In this document: one piece after another, positions 1-8,999 of the stretch
How positions within the stretch are numbered: position 1 is the stretch's first letter
Layout of the letters: the number at the start of each line of letters is the position of its first letter
Origin: Clostridium fermenticellae
GTDB lineage: Bacteria; Bacillota; Clostridia; Clostridiales; Clostridiaceae
Length of the DNA: 64,000 nucleotides
Assembly: GCF_003600355.1 (NCBI RefSeq)
Contig: NZ_CP032416.1
Span: 124,001 to 188,000, forward strand
Direction of reading: 5' to 3'
The notes under the pieces: generated by a model
Seen by the model: the letters and a program-made list of their open reading frames with translations, nothing else
Database searches by the model: none
Told to the model about the DNA's origin: nothing
Position numbers and translations under genes: made by a program

Positions 1-570
1 AATATAAAGAAAGTAGTGTTTAATGCTGACTTATCAAAATACGTCAATTTTGATATAAAACCTAATTTACCTGTACTCGGAAAGAAATATGGTAAATTAA
101 TACCAGCTATAAGAAAACAAATATCATCAATGAACCAAATGGAATTAGCTCAGAAGATAAGAAATAGCGAGATGGTATTAATATATGTTAATGATATTGA
201 GATAGAACTTAATGAAAATAATTTACTTGTGACTATGCAGGGATTAGAAGGTTTTGCATTTGCTGGTGAGGATAATGTTGGAGTAGTTCTAGATACAAAT
301 ATAACACAAGATTTAAGAGAAGAAGGCGACTTAAGAGAGATCTTAAGTAAAATTCAGAATATGAGAAAGGAAAGTGGATTTGAAGTCGCTGACAAGATAA
401 AACTTTATATTAATGGTAATAATGGATTAGAAGCTGTAGTTAAGAAATTTGAAGATAGGCTCAAAAAGGAAACCTTAGCAGTTGAGGTAATATATAACGA
501 GAATAAGGATTACAGTAAATGTAAAATAAATGGTGAAGAACTTGGGATGCTTGTAGAAGTAGTTAAATAA
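1..570 (+). CDS. ileS: Isoleucyl-tRNA synthetase, C-terminal part (5' end outside window)
   Basis: The frame is open from base 1 to the TAA at 568-570 and gives about 189 residues. It encodes the end of the class I isoleucyl-tRNA synthetase, which charges tRNA-Ile in the cytoplasm. The stretch [20 protein letters not shown], followed by [11 protein letters not shown], is typical of the C-terminal region after the anticodon-binding domain of clostridial enzymes. The catalytic domain lies upstream of the window. A ccpA-like gene follows, as I recall for C. acetobutylicum. A GTG at 16 could be mistaken for a start but is internal. A terminator at 585-628 closes the gene. Confidence 0.93.
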   Translation, partial: NIKKVVFNADLSKYVNFDIKPNLPVLGKKYGKLIPAIRKQISSMNQMELAQKIRNSEMVLIYVNDIEIELNENNLLVTMQGLEGFAFAGEDNVGVVLDTNITQDLREEGDLREILSKIQNMRKESGFEVADKIKLYINGNNGLEAVVKKFEDRLKKETLAVEVIYNENKDYSKCKINGEELGMLVEVVK

Positions 571-584
571 TATATTTAAATATT

Positions 585-628
585 AAAGATGCGTGTAAAA
601 CTTAATTGCATTTACATGCATCTTTTAA
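585..628 (+). terminator. Intrinsic terminator after ileS
   Basis: The arms AAAGATGCGTGTAAAA (585-600) and TTTACATGCATCTTTT (611-626) pair almost fully around a 10-base loop, and the 3' arm ends in a T run. Confidence 0.8.
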
Positions 629-655
629 GTTTATATAAATAATTTGGTAATAAAC

Positions 656-684
656 TTGTAATAAACAGCTTTTATAAGTATAAT
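656..684 (+). promoter_or_regulatory. Sigma-A promoter of the ccpA-like gene
   Basis: TTGTAA (656-661), a 17-base spacer and a perfect TATAAT (679-684) lie about 30 bases upstream of the ribosome binding site. Confidence 0.65.
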
Positions 685-717
685 AATTTAAAAGAACACA
701 GGTAGGAGTTGATAAAA

Positions 718-1719
718 TTGCCAGCATCAATAAAAGACGTTGCTAAAGAAGCAGGAGTTTCTATTGCTACAGTATCAAGAGTTTTGAATGATGTAGACGT
801 TGTAAATGAAGAAACTAAAAAGAAAGTATTAGAGGCTATAGATAAATTAGGATACAGACCTAATATAGTTGCAAGAAGTTTAAAAACACAAAAAACTAAA
901 ACAGTTGGAATAATAATACCAGATATATCAAGTCCTTTCTATCCCGAGATAGTAAGGGGAGCTGAAGATGTATCAAATATATATGATTATAACATGATGC
1001 TTTGTAATACAGATTTGGATTTCGAGAAAGAAATGGAATATTTAAGAGTTCTTAAGGAAAAAATGGTTGATGGAGTTCTTTATATGAGCAGTTCTCTTAA
1101 AAGCAATATATTAGAACTTATAAATAAACTTCAGATTCCTATGGTTATGGTTGAAACTACAAGTGAAGAGGGAAATATTCCAAGCGTAACTATAAATAAT
1201 AAGCAGGCAGCAGAGGATGCCGTAGAGTATCTCATAAAAAAAGGAAGCAATAATATAGCTTACATAGGAACGGATAAGGATGAGATAAATGCCAGGGCAT
1301 TAAGATATAAGGGATATCGATCCGCACTTAAAAATAATAATTTAACATTTAATGAAGATATAACTTGCTTTGGTGGTTTAAAAGCTAAAGATGGATACGA
1401 AGGTATGAAGAATATACTGGAGAAAACACAAAACATAGATGGAGTTTTTTGTACTGGCGATGAAATTGCTATGGGAGCAATAAACTTTTTAAGAGAAAAA
1501 AATATAAAGGTTCCAGAGGATATAAATGTTATAGGTTTTGATAATATTTACTCGGCTGCAACATTTTATCCTAAACTTACAACTGTTGCTCAACCTATGT
1601 ATGATATGGGATCAGTTGGTATGAGAATGCTCATAAAGATTATAAATAAACAAGATCTTGAAAATCAAAATTATGTTCTGAAGCATGAAATAATAGAAAG
1701 AGATTCTTGTCGAAAATAA
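718..1719 (+). CDS. ccpA: LacI-family regulator, catabolite control protein CcpA-like
   Basis: This is a cytoplasmic DNA-binding repressor/activator of the LacI/GalR family. The first 55 residues form the lac-type helix-turn-helix (IKDVAKEAGVSIATVSRVLN) and hinge helix (YRPNIVARSLK). A periplasmic-binding-protein-like core follows, starting at TVGIIIPDISSPFY. At 333 residues it has the length of CcpA. I chose TTG 718 because AGGAG at 704-708 is nine bases upstream; TTG 709 is too close. Position after ileS matches the ccpA locus as I remember it in C. acetobutylicum. CcpA normally acts with HPr-Ser-P on cre sites. The assignment rests on family and synteny, and another LacI-type regulator is possible. 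Confidence 0.75.
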   Translation: MPASIKDVAKEAGVSIATVSRVLNDVDVVNEETKKKVLEAIDKLGYRPNIVARSLKTQKTKTVGIIIPDISSPFYPEIVRGAEDVSNIYDYNMMLCNTDLDFEKEMEYLRVLKEKMVDGVLYMSSSLKSNILELINKLQIPMVMVETTSEEGNIPSVTINNKQAAEDAVEYLIKKGSNNIAYIGTDKDEINARALRYKGYRSALKNNNLTFNEDITCFGGLKAKDGYEGMKNILEKTQNIDGVFCTGDEIAMGAINFLREKNIKVPEDINVIGFDNIYSAATFYPKLTTVAQPMYDMGSVGMRMLIKIINKQDLENQNYVLKHEIIERDSCRK

Positions 1720-1795
1720 TCTGAGATATTTAATATCATAGATTGTATGGAATGTTTATGGTAAATTTATAAGATGGGGTACGGTAAGGCAAAAT

Positions 1796-2392
1796 ATGGT
1801 AGAGAGTTTAATAAACTTAGTAATTTTTATATTAGATAAACTCGGATATGCAGGTGTATTCTTAGGTATGGCCCTGGAGAGTGCTTGTATTCCTATTCCA
1901 AGTGAAGCAATACTGCCATTTGGAGGATATTTAAGCTATACTGGTAGACTAAATTTAATTTCTACTATAATTATAGGAACGCTTGGTGGTACATTTGGTT
2001 CAATTGCTGCCTATTATCTTGGCAGATTAGGTGGGAGACCTTTAGTTGAGAAGTATGCAGATAAGTTAAGGTTGTCAAAATCAAAGATAGAAAAAAGTGA
2101 TCAGTATTTTAATAAATATGGAGATAAGATAGTCTTTTATTCAAGACTTTTACCCATAATAAGGACTTTTATATCATTACCTGCGGGTATAAGTAAGATG
2201 GAATTTAAAAAGTTTACTGTATATACTTTTTTAGGTTCCCTACTTTGGAGTATTGTACTCGGATATGCGGGTTATAAGATGGGTGAAAATTGGATGAAAA
2301 TTCATTCGCTATTTCATATAGCAGATATACTTGTAGTATTATTTATAATTGGATTTGTTATATATAAAATCGTAAAGAGATATAAGAAATAA
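1796..2392 (+). CDS. DedA-family inner membrane protein
   Basis: A 198-residue polytopic membrane protein of the DedA/SNARE-associated family. These proteins are thought to act as lipid (undecaprenyl-phosphate or phospholipid) flippases or carriers. The family motif region is clear: an N-terminal re-entrant segment with ESACIPIPSEAILPFGGYL, a small-residue helix (GTLGGTFGSIAAYYLGRLGG), a cytosolic loop and the RLLPIIRTFISLPAG motif with its conserved arginines. Two hydrophobic helices end the protein. The ribosome binding site is weak (GGTAAGG). It stands alone between ccpA and a terminator. The transported lipid cannot be told from sequence. Confidence 0.88.
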   Translation: MVESLINLVIFILDKLGYAGVFLGMALESACIPIPSEAILPFGGYLSYTGRLNLISTIIIGTLGGTFGSIAAYYLGRLGGRPLVEKYADKLRLSKSKIEKSDQYFNKYGDKIVFYSRLLPIIRTFISLPAGISKMEFKKFTVYTFLGSLLWSIVLGYAGYKMGENWMKIHSLFHIADILVVLFIIGFVIYKIVKRYKK

Positions 2393-2404
2393 AACATATG
2401 AGAG

Positions 2405-2434
2405 GTTTATCATTAGTCGATGATAAACTTTTTT
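2405..2434 (+). terminator. Intrinsic terminator after dedA
   Basis: Perfect 9-bp stem GTTTATCAT / ATGATAAAC with a 6-base loop, followed by six T. Confidence 0.9.
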
Positions 2435-2514
2435 GTATGTTTTTAGTTATGAATTATATAAAATAAGCTCTAAAAAGGGTGTCATTTAAATGTGAAATAT
2501 GTTTAACGATTTTT

Positions 2515-2543
2515 TTGAACATCACACATATTAATGGTATAAT
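2515..2543 (+). promoter_or_regulatory. Sigma-A promoter of the helicase-nuclease gene
   Basis: TTGAAC (2515-2520), a 17-base spacer and TATAAT (2538-2543), about 50 bases before the start codon. The gene therefore appears to be transcribed alone. Confidence 0.7.
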
Positions 2544-2593
2544 TTAACATAAAAGGTAATATATTTATAAGTTATATATGTGGGGTGGAAAAA

Positions 2594-5500
2594 ATGGATT
2601 ACAAGGGTAGAATTAAAGACATATTTTCTTATCTTTTAAGTATAAAAAATTTGAATGAAAAAATTATAAGAAACGCGTATGAGTATGAAAAGATGTATTT
2701 TGAATATGACATATTGTCAATGGATGGGTGTACCGTAAACAGAAATCCAGATGTAGAATGGTGGCTTGAAGTAAATAAAAAATCTAAACAATTATATGAT
2801 CAATTTTTTAAAACATATCTGGAAATGGAGAAAAATGGACAAGATATAGAGATTATATGGGGACATGGGCTTATTGTTTGGAAAATTAATGATCAAAAAA
2901 TAATACACCCGGTAATAACTACTAGACAAAAATTAGAATTTAATGCTAAGGACAAGAGATTCAGATTGACTCCAAGTTCAAAGACGTCATTGGAAACAGG
3001 TATATTTGAAGGATTGGATCTAGTGAATTTACACAGTGTAATTCAGATGGAAAGTGAAATCAATAGTACAAATTTAGACCCTAGGAATATGAGTGATATT
3101 AAGGATATACTTCACGAGCTTGTATTTTATTTGAATTCTAATGGAAAAGTTGATTTAGGCAAATCATCAATTGAAAAGATAAGAATATCAAACTGTCCTG
3201 TAATATATGATATTCCTGTGATCATAATAAGAAAAAATACTATGAGGCTTTGGCAGAGGGAAATAATAAATGTAATAAATGAAATAGATAATGGGTACCC
3301 AATACCAGAGACTGTTAAGGCACTTGTATATGATAAGAAATTAGATCAGAGTAAAAAGGATCTTGATGATTGGAAAGATGTATCAAAGGATTTATTATTC
3401 CCGTTGTCATCAAATTATGAACAAAATCAGATAGTAAAAAGACTATGTGAAAATTATGGAGTTGTTGTTCAAGGACCACCAGGGACTGGAAAAAGCCATA
3501 CTATAGTAAATTTGATATGCCATTTACTTGCTCATGGCAAGAGAATACTTGTAACTAGTCAAACGGATAGAGCACTTAAGGTACTTGTAAACAAAATACC
3601 TGATGATATAAAACCCTTATGCATAAATGTTTTGGGAAACGATTCAAATTCAATGAAGGAATTAAATGATTCAGTTAGGAATATAACGGATAATCTTTCT
3701 ATTGAACCAGATAAATTACGCAATGATATTAAGGATTTGAAGGAGGAACTGGGTAAATGTACCGAAAAGCAGAGTGCACTTTATGAAAGACTTAAAGAGT
3801 TAGAAAGGGCTGAAAATAAAAATATACAGATTGAAAATCAGAACTATAGAATAATGGATGTATCAAAATGGGTTAGAAATAATAAAGATAAACTTGGAGT
3901 TATAGAGGATGATATAAAGTATAGTAAACTGCTTCCTATTTCAGAAAAAAGATTTAATGAATTGGTGTTATTAATGAATGATATAAGTAGGAATGACAAG
4001 GAAGAATATGACGGTATCAAAATTATGCTAGATAAGTTACCGGATATAAATACTATATGTGATAAGATGAAAAAACTAGATGAATTAAATGATAATCTAA
4101 AGGAATATAGAAGAGCATTAAGGGATTGGAGAATTCCAGATAAATATAAAATTGATTATAGTTCGATTATGGATATTCTACGTGAATCTGAAGATAAAAT
4201 GAGTAAGATGGAAAATGGGGATATGAAGCATATAATGAAACTTCATTATGAAAGTAAGATATCACATGATAAGTTTCTGGATCTCGTATTTAAATTTAAT
4301 AATTATATGGCTACACTGGGAAAATTAAAACATAAACTTAGTAATAATAGGGTTGAGATACCCAATGATATTGATGTTAAAAAAATTGGAGATGATTCTA
4401 ATAATGTGTATGATTACTTAAATTCTAGGGGGAAGCCGGGAAGAATATTTAAAATGATGCATCCCGATTTAAATTATATATTTGAAGACTGTAAAGTCAA
4501 TTTTAAAAAAATTGAGAATATAGAGCAGCTTTCAATACTCAGAATATTTATAAAAGAACAGCATGTAATGAAGGAAATAGAAATTTTATGGAATGATTTC
4601 GCAAAAGACTATAATCTGGAGGTTATAGATTGCAGCAAGGATAAAATGAGTATAGTAAAACTTGAACAAAAAATTAAGGAATTTAATGATATTGTTGATT
4701 GGGATATGAGATATAAGAATAGGATAATAGCTTTATTTGGAAGAATATCTATACCTCAAAATTTGGATTGGCACAAAAAGCAAACTTACTCTTATTTGAT
4801 AGAGAGTATGGAGTGTATAAAAAAAATAGAGGATTATAATGAACTTAAGTCATATATGGAAATTCTTAAGAAGATAATAATATCTACAAAAAAAATGGAC
4901 AATCTTTATAAGGCAATTGATAATTATGATATAGATGAAGTGAAAAGGTTATTTAGAAGGATAGAATATCTAAAAAGTATAAAAGGAAAGGTCGGGATAT
5001 TAGAAGAGATTTTTAAGGATTTAAAAAAAGAATGTCCAATTACTTTAAGTAAATTATTAAAGAACTGGAAGATTAAAGCTCGAAACTTCGATGAATTGAA
5101 TGAGGAATGGAAATGGGCAAAGTGTAATTGTTTAATTAAAAATATATATAAAATAAATCCTGAATTTATTGAGAGTGAAATAGAAGAACAGAAACAAAAA
5201 GAAAAATTGATTGTAAATGAACTAGTTGCTAAAAAAACATGGTATAATCAAATTCTTAAAACTACTGAGAGTGAGAAGAGAAGTTTATTTGCATGGATGC
5301 AGGCTGTTAAAAGAATAGGAAAAGGTACCGGTAAAATGGTCTCTCAATATAGAAATATAGCTCAAAATGAGATGGAAAAATGTAAAGATATAATTCCGGT
5401 TTGGATAATGCCGTTAAATAGGGTAATAGAAAATATAAGATTATCAAGAAGATTATTTGATGTGATTATATTTGATGAGAGCAGCCAAAGTGATATATTT

Positions 5501-6673
5501 TCTATATGTGGACTTATGCGTGCTAAGAAAGCTATAATTGTTGGAGATGATAAACAAATAAGTCCTGAGACAGTTGGAATAGATCAAACAGTTATACAAG
5601 GGCTGATTAGTAAATATCTTAAGGATATCCCTCAGAGTGAATGGTTTGATTTACAAACAAGTCTTTATGATACAGCGCTTAGGGTATTTCCAAATAGGCT
5701 TATTTTGAAAGAGCATTTTAGATCAGTTCCTGAAATAATAGGATTTAGTAATCAATTGTGTTATTCAAGAGAGATAAAACCTCTAAGATATCCAAATCAG
5801 TATGAAGCATTTGAACAGCCTATAGTTACAGTTAAGGTGAATGGATATAGAGATGAAAATAAACCTATAAATATTAAAGAAGCGGAGGCGATTTCAAATA
5901 AAATAGCAGAATGTTGTAATGATTCAAAATATAATGGCATGACAATGGGAGTTATATCGCTTCTTGGAGATGTGCAAAGTGATGTTATAGAAAATTTGGT
6001 AAAGCAGAAAATTGGAGAAGAGGAGATGATAAATAGGAGGTTAATATGTGGAGATGCATATTCATTTCAAGGAGATGAAAGAGATGTAATGTTCTTATCG
6101 ATGGTAATATCAGATAATGTTAAATTTGCTCCATTAACAAGGGAATCTGATATGAGGAGGTTTAATGTTGCATCTAGCAGAGCTAGAGATCAAATGTGGT
6201 TGTTTTATTCTGTAGATCTTAATAATTTAAATAAATCATGTGTTAGATATAATTTTTTAAATTATTGTTTAAATTACAAAAAAATAAATAAAACTTCCCA
6301 AAAGGTAGAATACATTTTTCAGTCAAAGTTTCAAAAAGATGTCTATAATATGTTGATTGATGAAGGGTATTTTATAACACCTCAGGTTCAAGTAGGGGAA
6401 TATAAAATAGATCTTGTAGTAGAAGATGAAAAAAGTAGAATGGCAATAATCTGTGATGGAGATGCTGCAGGTGATGGGCTAGATTGGAGGTCAAGTATAG
6501 AAAGACAACTTAATTTGGAAAGACTTGGATGGAAATTCTGCAGAATAAGAGGAACAGAATTTTATTATAATCCACAGAAAGCCATAGATAAAATATGTAA
6601 GAAATTAAAGTTTGCACAAATACGAAAATCGCCAAATAGTAAAATTATTTCTAAGGATCTTAAAGTAGTGTAA
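2594..6673 (+). CDS. Large SF1 (Dna2/Upf1-like) helicase with C-terminal Vsr/DUF559-like nuclease region
   Basis: A 1,359-residue cytoplasmic protein. The superfamily 1 motifs are all visible: Walker A QGPPGTGKSHT near residues 293-303, Walker B VIIFDESSQ near 957-965, motif III VGDDKQISPE, motif IV LKEHFRSVPEI, motif V SFQGDERDVMFLS and motif VI VASSRARDQMWLF near 1190-1202. About 650 residues rich in Lys, Glu, Asp and Ile, probably coiled coil, separate Walker A from Walker B. The last 110 residues (QSKFQKDVYNMLIDEGYF, VGEYKIDLVVEDEKSRMAI, QLNLERLGWKFCRIRG) resemble the Vsr/DUF559/MTES_1575 nuclease fold, with Asp and Glu in the expected strand region. ATG 2594 is preferred over GTG 2585 because GGGGTGG lies just upstream. 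It is monocistronic, with its own promoter and terminator. Function is unknown; repair or phage defence are both possible. Confidence 0.85.
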   Translation: MDYKGRIKDIFSYLLSIKNLNEKIIRNAYEYEKMYFEYDILSMDGCTVNRNPDVEWWLEVNKKSKQLYDQFFKTYLEMEKNGQDIEIIWGHGLIVWKINDQKIIHPVITTRQKLEFNAKDKRFRLTPSSKTSLETGIFEGLDLVNLHSVIQMESEINSTNLDPRNMSDIKDILHELVFYLNSNGKVDLGKSSIEKIRISNCPVIYDIPVIIIRKNTMRLWQREIINVINEIDNGYPIPETVKALVYDKKLDQSKKDLDDWKDVSKDLLFPLSSNYEQNQIVKRLCENYGVVVQGPPGTGKSHTIVNLICHLLAHGKRILVTSQTDRALKVLVNKIPDDIKPLCINVLGNDSNSMKELNDSVRNITDNLSIEPDKLRNDIKDLKEELGKCTEKQSALYERLKELERAENKNIQIENQNYRIMDVSKWVRNNKDKLGVIEDDIKYSKLLPISEKRFNELVLLMNDISRNDKEEYDGIKIMLDKLPDINTICDKMKKLDELNDNLKEYRRALRDWRIPDKYKIDYSSIMDILRESEDKMSKMENGDMKHIMKLHYESKISHDKFLDLVFKFNNYMATLGKLKHKLSNNRVEIPNDIDVKKIGDDSNNVYDYLNSRGKPGRIFKMMHPDLNYIFEDCKVNFKKIENIEQLSILRIFIKEQHVMKEIEILWNDFAKDYNLEVIDCSKDKMSIVKLEQKIKEFNDIVDWDMRYKNRIIALFGRISIPQNLDWHKKQTYSYLIESMECIKKIEDYNELKSYMEILKKIIISTKKMDNLYKAIDNYDIDEVKRLFRRIEYLKSIKGKVGILEEIFKDLKKECPITLSKLLKNWKIKARNFDELNEEWKWAKCNCLIKNIYKINPEFIESEIEEQKQKEKLIVNELVAKKTWYNQILKTTESEKRSLFAWMQAVKRIGKGTGKMVSQYRNIAQNEMEKCKDIIPVWIMPLNRVIENIRLSRRLFDVIIFDESSQSDIFSICGLMRAKKAIIVGDDKQISPETVGIDQTVIQGLISKYLKDIPQSEWFDLQTSLYDTALRVFPNRLILKEHFRSVPEIIGFSNQLCYSREIKPLRYPNQYEAFEQPIVTVKVNGYRDENKPINIKEAEAISNKIAECCNDSKYNGMTMGVISLLGDVQSDVIENLVKQKIGEEEMINRRLICGDAYSFQGDERDVMFLSMVISDNVKFAPLTRESDMRRFNVASSRARDQMWLFYSVDLNNLNKSCVRYNFLNYCLNYKKINKTSQKVEYIFQSKFQKDVYNMLIDEGYFITPQVQVGEYKIDLVVEDEKSRMAIICDGDAAGDGLDWRSSIERQLNLERLGWKFCRIRGTEFYYNPQKAIDKICKKLKFAQIRKSPNSKIISKDLKVV

Positions 6674-6683
6674 AATATATTAC

Positions 6684-6730
6684 AATAACATCTATTTTTA
6701 ATCTATAATAAGAATAGATGTTATTTTATT
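6684..6730 (+). terminator. Intrinsic terminator after the helicase gene
   Basis: Perfect 13-bp arms AATAACATCTATT (6684-6696) and AATAGATGTTATT (6713-6725), then T-rich sequence. Confidence 0.85.
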
Positions 6731-6786
6731 TTTATAGGCTAAACTTAATTTTATCTCTTATAGTATAAGAAGGATAGGTGATTTTA

Positions 6787-8565
6787 ATGGGTATTTCTGA
6801 ATTGGTATATAAAGTAAAAGATATAATGATTAAAGACTTTTTAATGGCAAATCCTGATGATAGCATTGAAATTGTTATAAATAAGATGCTAGGTGCTTTA
6901 AGGAGAGAGGTATTAATTGTAGATACGAATAATAAATTAAGAGGAATATTCACATTAAATGATGCTTCTAAAGTAAAGAAAATAGATAAATCATTGGACA
7001 TACCTGTTAAAAAGGTTGCTTGTAAAAATGTTATAATTATAAGTCCTGATGATTCGACAAGGTATGCCCGTGATTTAATGATAAAAAACAAGATAAGTAT
7101 ACTTCCAGTTGTTGAGGACGATCATATTGTTGGTATAATTACTAATAATAAATTAAAAGATGCAGTTTATTTGAAAATGAATGAGTTGTTTGATCTTCAA
7201 GATAATATATTTGATAATCTGCATGAAGCAGTGTGTATATGTGATAAAAACGGTGTAGTAAATTATTGGAATAAAAGTTCTGAAAAGTTATATGGGATAG
7301 GAACTGATCAAATTGTGAATAATGATATAAGTAAATTTTTTCCGAATGCATTGATTTTAGAGGTTATAAACACGAGAAAACGAATAGATAATGTTTATCA
7401 TGAACCTGTAAAAGGCAAAGGTGTAATATTGAGTGCCGTACCAATATATAATTCTGATGAAGAGCTTATAGCTGTTGTTTCTACTGATAGAGATATAACT
7501 GATGTTATAGATTTGACTAGAGAATTAGAGAATGAAAAAACAAAGGTTGAATTTTTAGAAAGTGCTTATAAGAATGAGATTTCTCTCAATTATAACTTTT
7601 CATCTATAATTGGTAAAGATAAGAAAATAATTGATGCAATTGCTATAGCACAAAAAGTAGCTCCAACATCTACTAGTGTTCTTATAACAGGTAAAAGTGG
7701 AACAGGGAAAGAAGTGTTTTCAAAAGCAATACATGCAGCAAGTGGGAGAAAGGGGAATTTTGTTCCTATAAATTGTAGTGCTATACCAGAAAGTTTATTT
7801 GAGAGTGAGTTGTTTGGATATGTGGGAGGAGCATTTACAGGAGCGGTTAAGAAAGGTAAGATAGGTAAATTTGAGTTAGCGGATAATGGAACCTTATTTT
7901 TGGATGAAATTGGTGACATGCCATTGGAAATGCAGGTAAAATTATTAAGAGTACTACAAGATGGTGTTGTAAGTAGATTAGGCAGTGAAAAGACTATAAA
8001 TACAAATACTAGAATTATTGCTGCTACAAATCAGGATTTGAAAAAATTAATAAATGAAGGTAAATTTAGAGAGGATTTATTTTATAGGCTGGCAGTGGTT
8101 CAAATACAACTTCCTGAACTCAAGGACAGGAAAGAAGATATAAAAGATCTAACTAATTTATTTTTACAACAGATTTCAAAGCAGGAAGGAATATCTATAA
8201 ATAAAGTTAACGATGAAGTATATAATATATTGACTAATTATAAATGGGAGGGAAATACAAGAGAATTAAGAAATGTGATTCAGAGAATGGTTGTTCTATC
8301 CGATAGTGGACAGATAAATGTAAATTCTATACCAAAGTATATTTTGGATAATGCATATGAGGTACGAGGATGAGATAAAGATGGTTTCGACCTGGAAAAG
8401 ACGGTTGAAAAAGTTGAGAAAAAAACTATATTGGAGGTTATGCGCATGGTAAATGGAAACAAACGAAAAGCTGCGGATATGTTGAATATAAAGAGAAGTA
8501 CTTTATATTATAAATTGGATAAGTACAATATAAATTCTAATAATTTGTATTATACAAATAAATAA
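6787..8565 (+). CDS. prdR: PrdR, sigma-54-dependent activator of proline reductase; in-frame TGA at 8371-8373 (candidate selenocysteine)
   Basis: The 592-codon frame encodes an enhancer-binding protein that should activate the prd operon. Two CBS domains (about residues 5-125), a PAS domain (130-250) and a sigma-54 AAA+ domain (265-500) are seen, with Walker A TGKSGTGKE, the sigma-54 contact loop GAFTGA and FLDEIGDMP. The frame meets TGA at codon 529, just after the AAA+ domain. It then stays open for 64 codons ending at TAA 8563-8565. Those codons encode the Fis-type helix-turn-helix (NGNKRKAADMLNIKRSTLYY) that every such activator needs to bind DNA. A SECIS-like hairpin follows the TGA at the spacing used in prdB. 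ATG 6787 has a good ribosome site (AGGATAGGTGAT). I infer selenocysteine insertion; a nonsense mutation or sequencing error is the alternative. Ordinary gene callers would stop at 8373 and lose the DNA-binding domain. Confidence 0.85.
8385..8410 (+). promoter_or_regulatory. SECIS-like hairpin in prdR
   Basis: TTTCGACC (8385-8392) pairs with GGTTGAAA (8403-8410): eight pairs, one of them G-U. The 10-base loop starts TGG, so a G is among its first two bases, as in bacterial SECIS elements. The loop begins 22 bases after the first base of the TGA, against 24 in prdB. The fold is by eye only. Confidence 0.55.
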
Positions 8566-8604
8566 TTTTTTAACAACTTTTTACTTAAAAGTTATTTATA
8601 TATT

Positions 8605-8656
8605 AAAAATCTCAGACTGCTGATAAATAATATTATCAATAGCATGAGATTTTTTG
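8605..8656 (+). terminator. Intrinsic terminator after prdR
   Basis: AAAAATCTCA (8605-8614) pairs with TGAGATTTTT (8645-8654), enclosing a second small stem (TGATAA / TTATCA). The 3' arm is T-rich. Confidence 0.75.
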
Positions 8657-8680
8657 CTTTGTAAGATTTTGAATTTTATA

Positions 8681-8772
8681 TGTGTCAGATTTTTGACCTT
8701 ATAAATATCTTTTAACACATTGAAATAGAACGATATGTCAAAAAAAACTACACATACGTCAGAAAAATGTAC
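8681..8772 (+). promoter_or_regulatory. Candidate upstream activator sites for PrdR
   Basis: GTCAGATTTTTGAC (8684-8697) is an inverted GTCA/TGAC repeat. Related half-sites occur in ATATGTCAAAAAA (8734-8746) and ACGTCAGAAAAATGTAC (8756-8772). They lie 110-200 bases upstream of the sigma-54 promoter, the usual distance for an enhancer. The link to PrdR is inference. Confidence 0.4.
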
Positions 8773-8881
8773 ATTAAAAACGAATATAGAATAATTTTAT
8801 CAGATTATACTACATAAAGGAAAGCAGCTATTTGTATAATTTATAAGGATTTGTGTGATAATAAATTAGTATATAATCCTA

Positions 8882-8898
8882 TTGGCATAAATATTGCT
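8882..8898 (+). promoter_or_regulatory. Sigma-54 promoter of the prd operon
   Basis: TTGGCATAAATATTGCT carries the -24 GG (8884-8885) and -12 GC (8896-8897) separated by ten bases, the diagnostic sigma-54 spacing, close to consensus TGGCAC-N5-TTGCW. It sits between the sigma-54 activator prdR and prdC. Confidence 0.85.
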
Positions 8899-8959
8899 TG
8901 ATAAATAGCAGAGGCTTATAAGATAGAGTTTAGAAGCTTGTTTATTAACAAACATATGA

Positions 8960-8999
8960 AAGGAGGTAGCTGCATTTTTAGTTTCATGCAGCGTATATT
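8960..8999 (+). promoter_or_regulatory. prdC ribosome binding site separated from ATG by a hairpin
   Basis: The strong Shine-Dalgarno AAGGAGGT (8960-8967) lies 32 bases before the ATG at 9000, too far for direct use. GCTGCAT (8969-8975) and ATGCAGC (8986-8992) form a perfect 7-bp stem between them. Folding it leaves about eight bases from Shine-Dalgarno to ATG, the ideal spacing. Confidence 0.6.

Noticed and set aside
2594-6673. A multi-gene defence island around the helicase-nuclease
   Set aside because: Neighbours on both sides are core or metabolic genes with no toxin, methylase, integrase or second defence gene.
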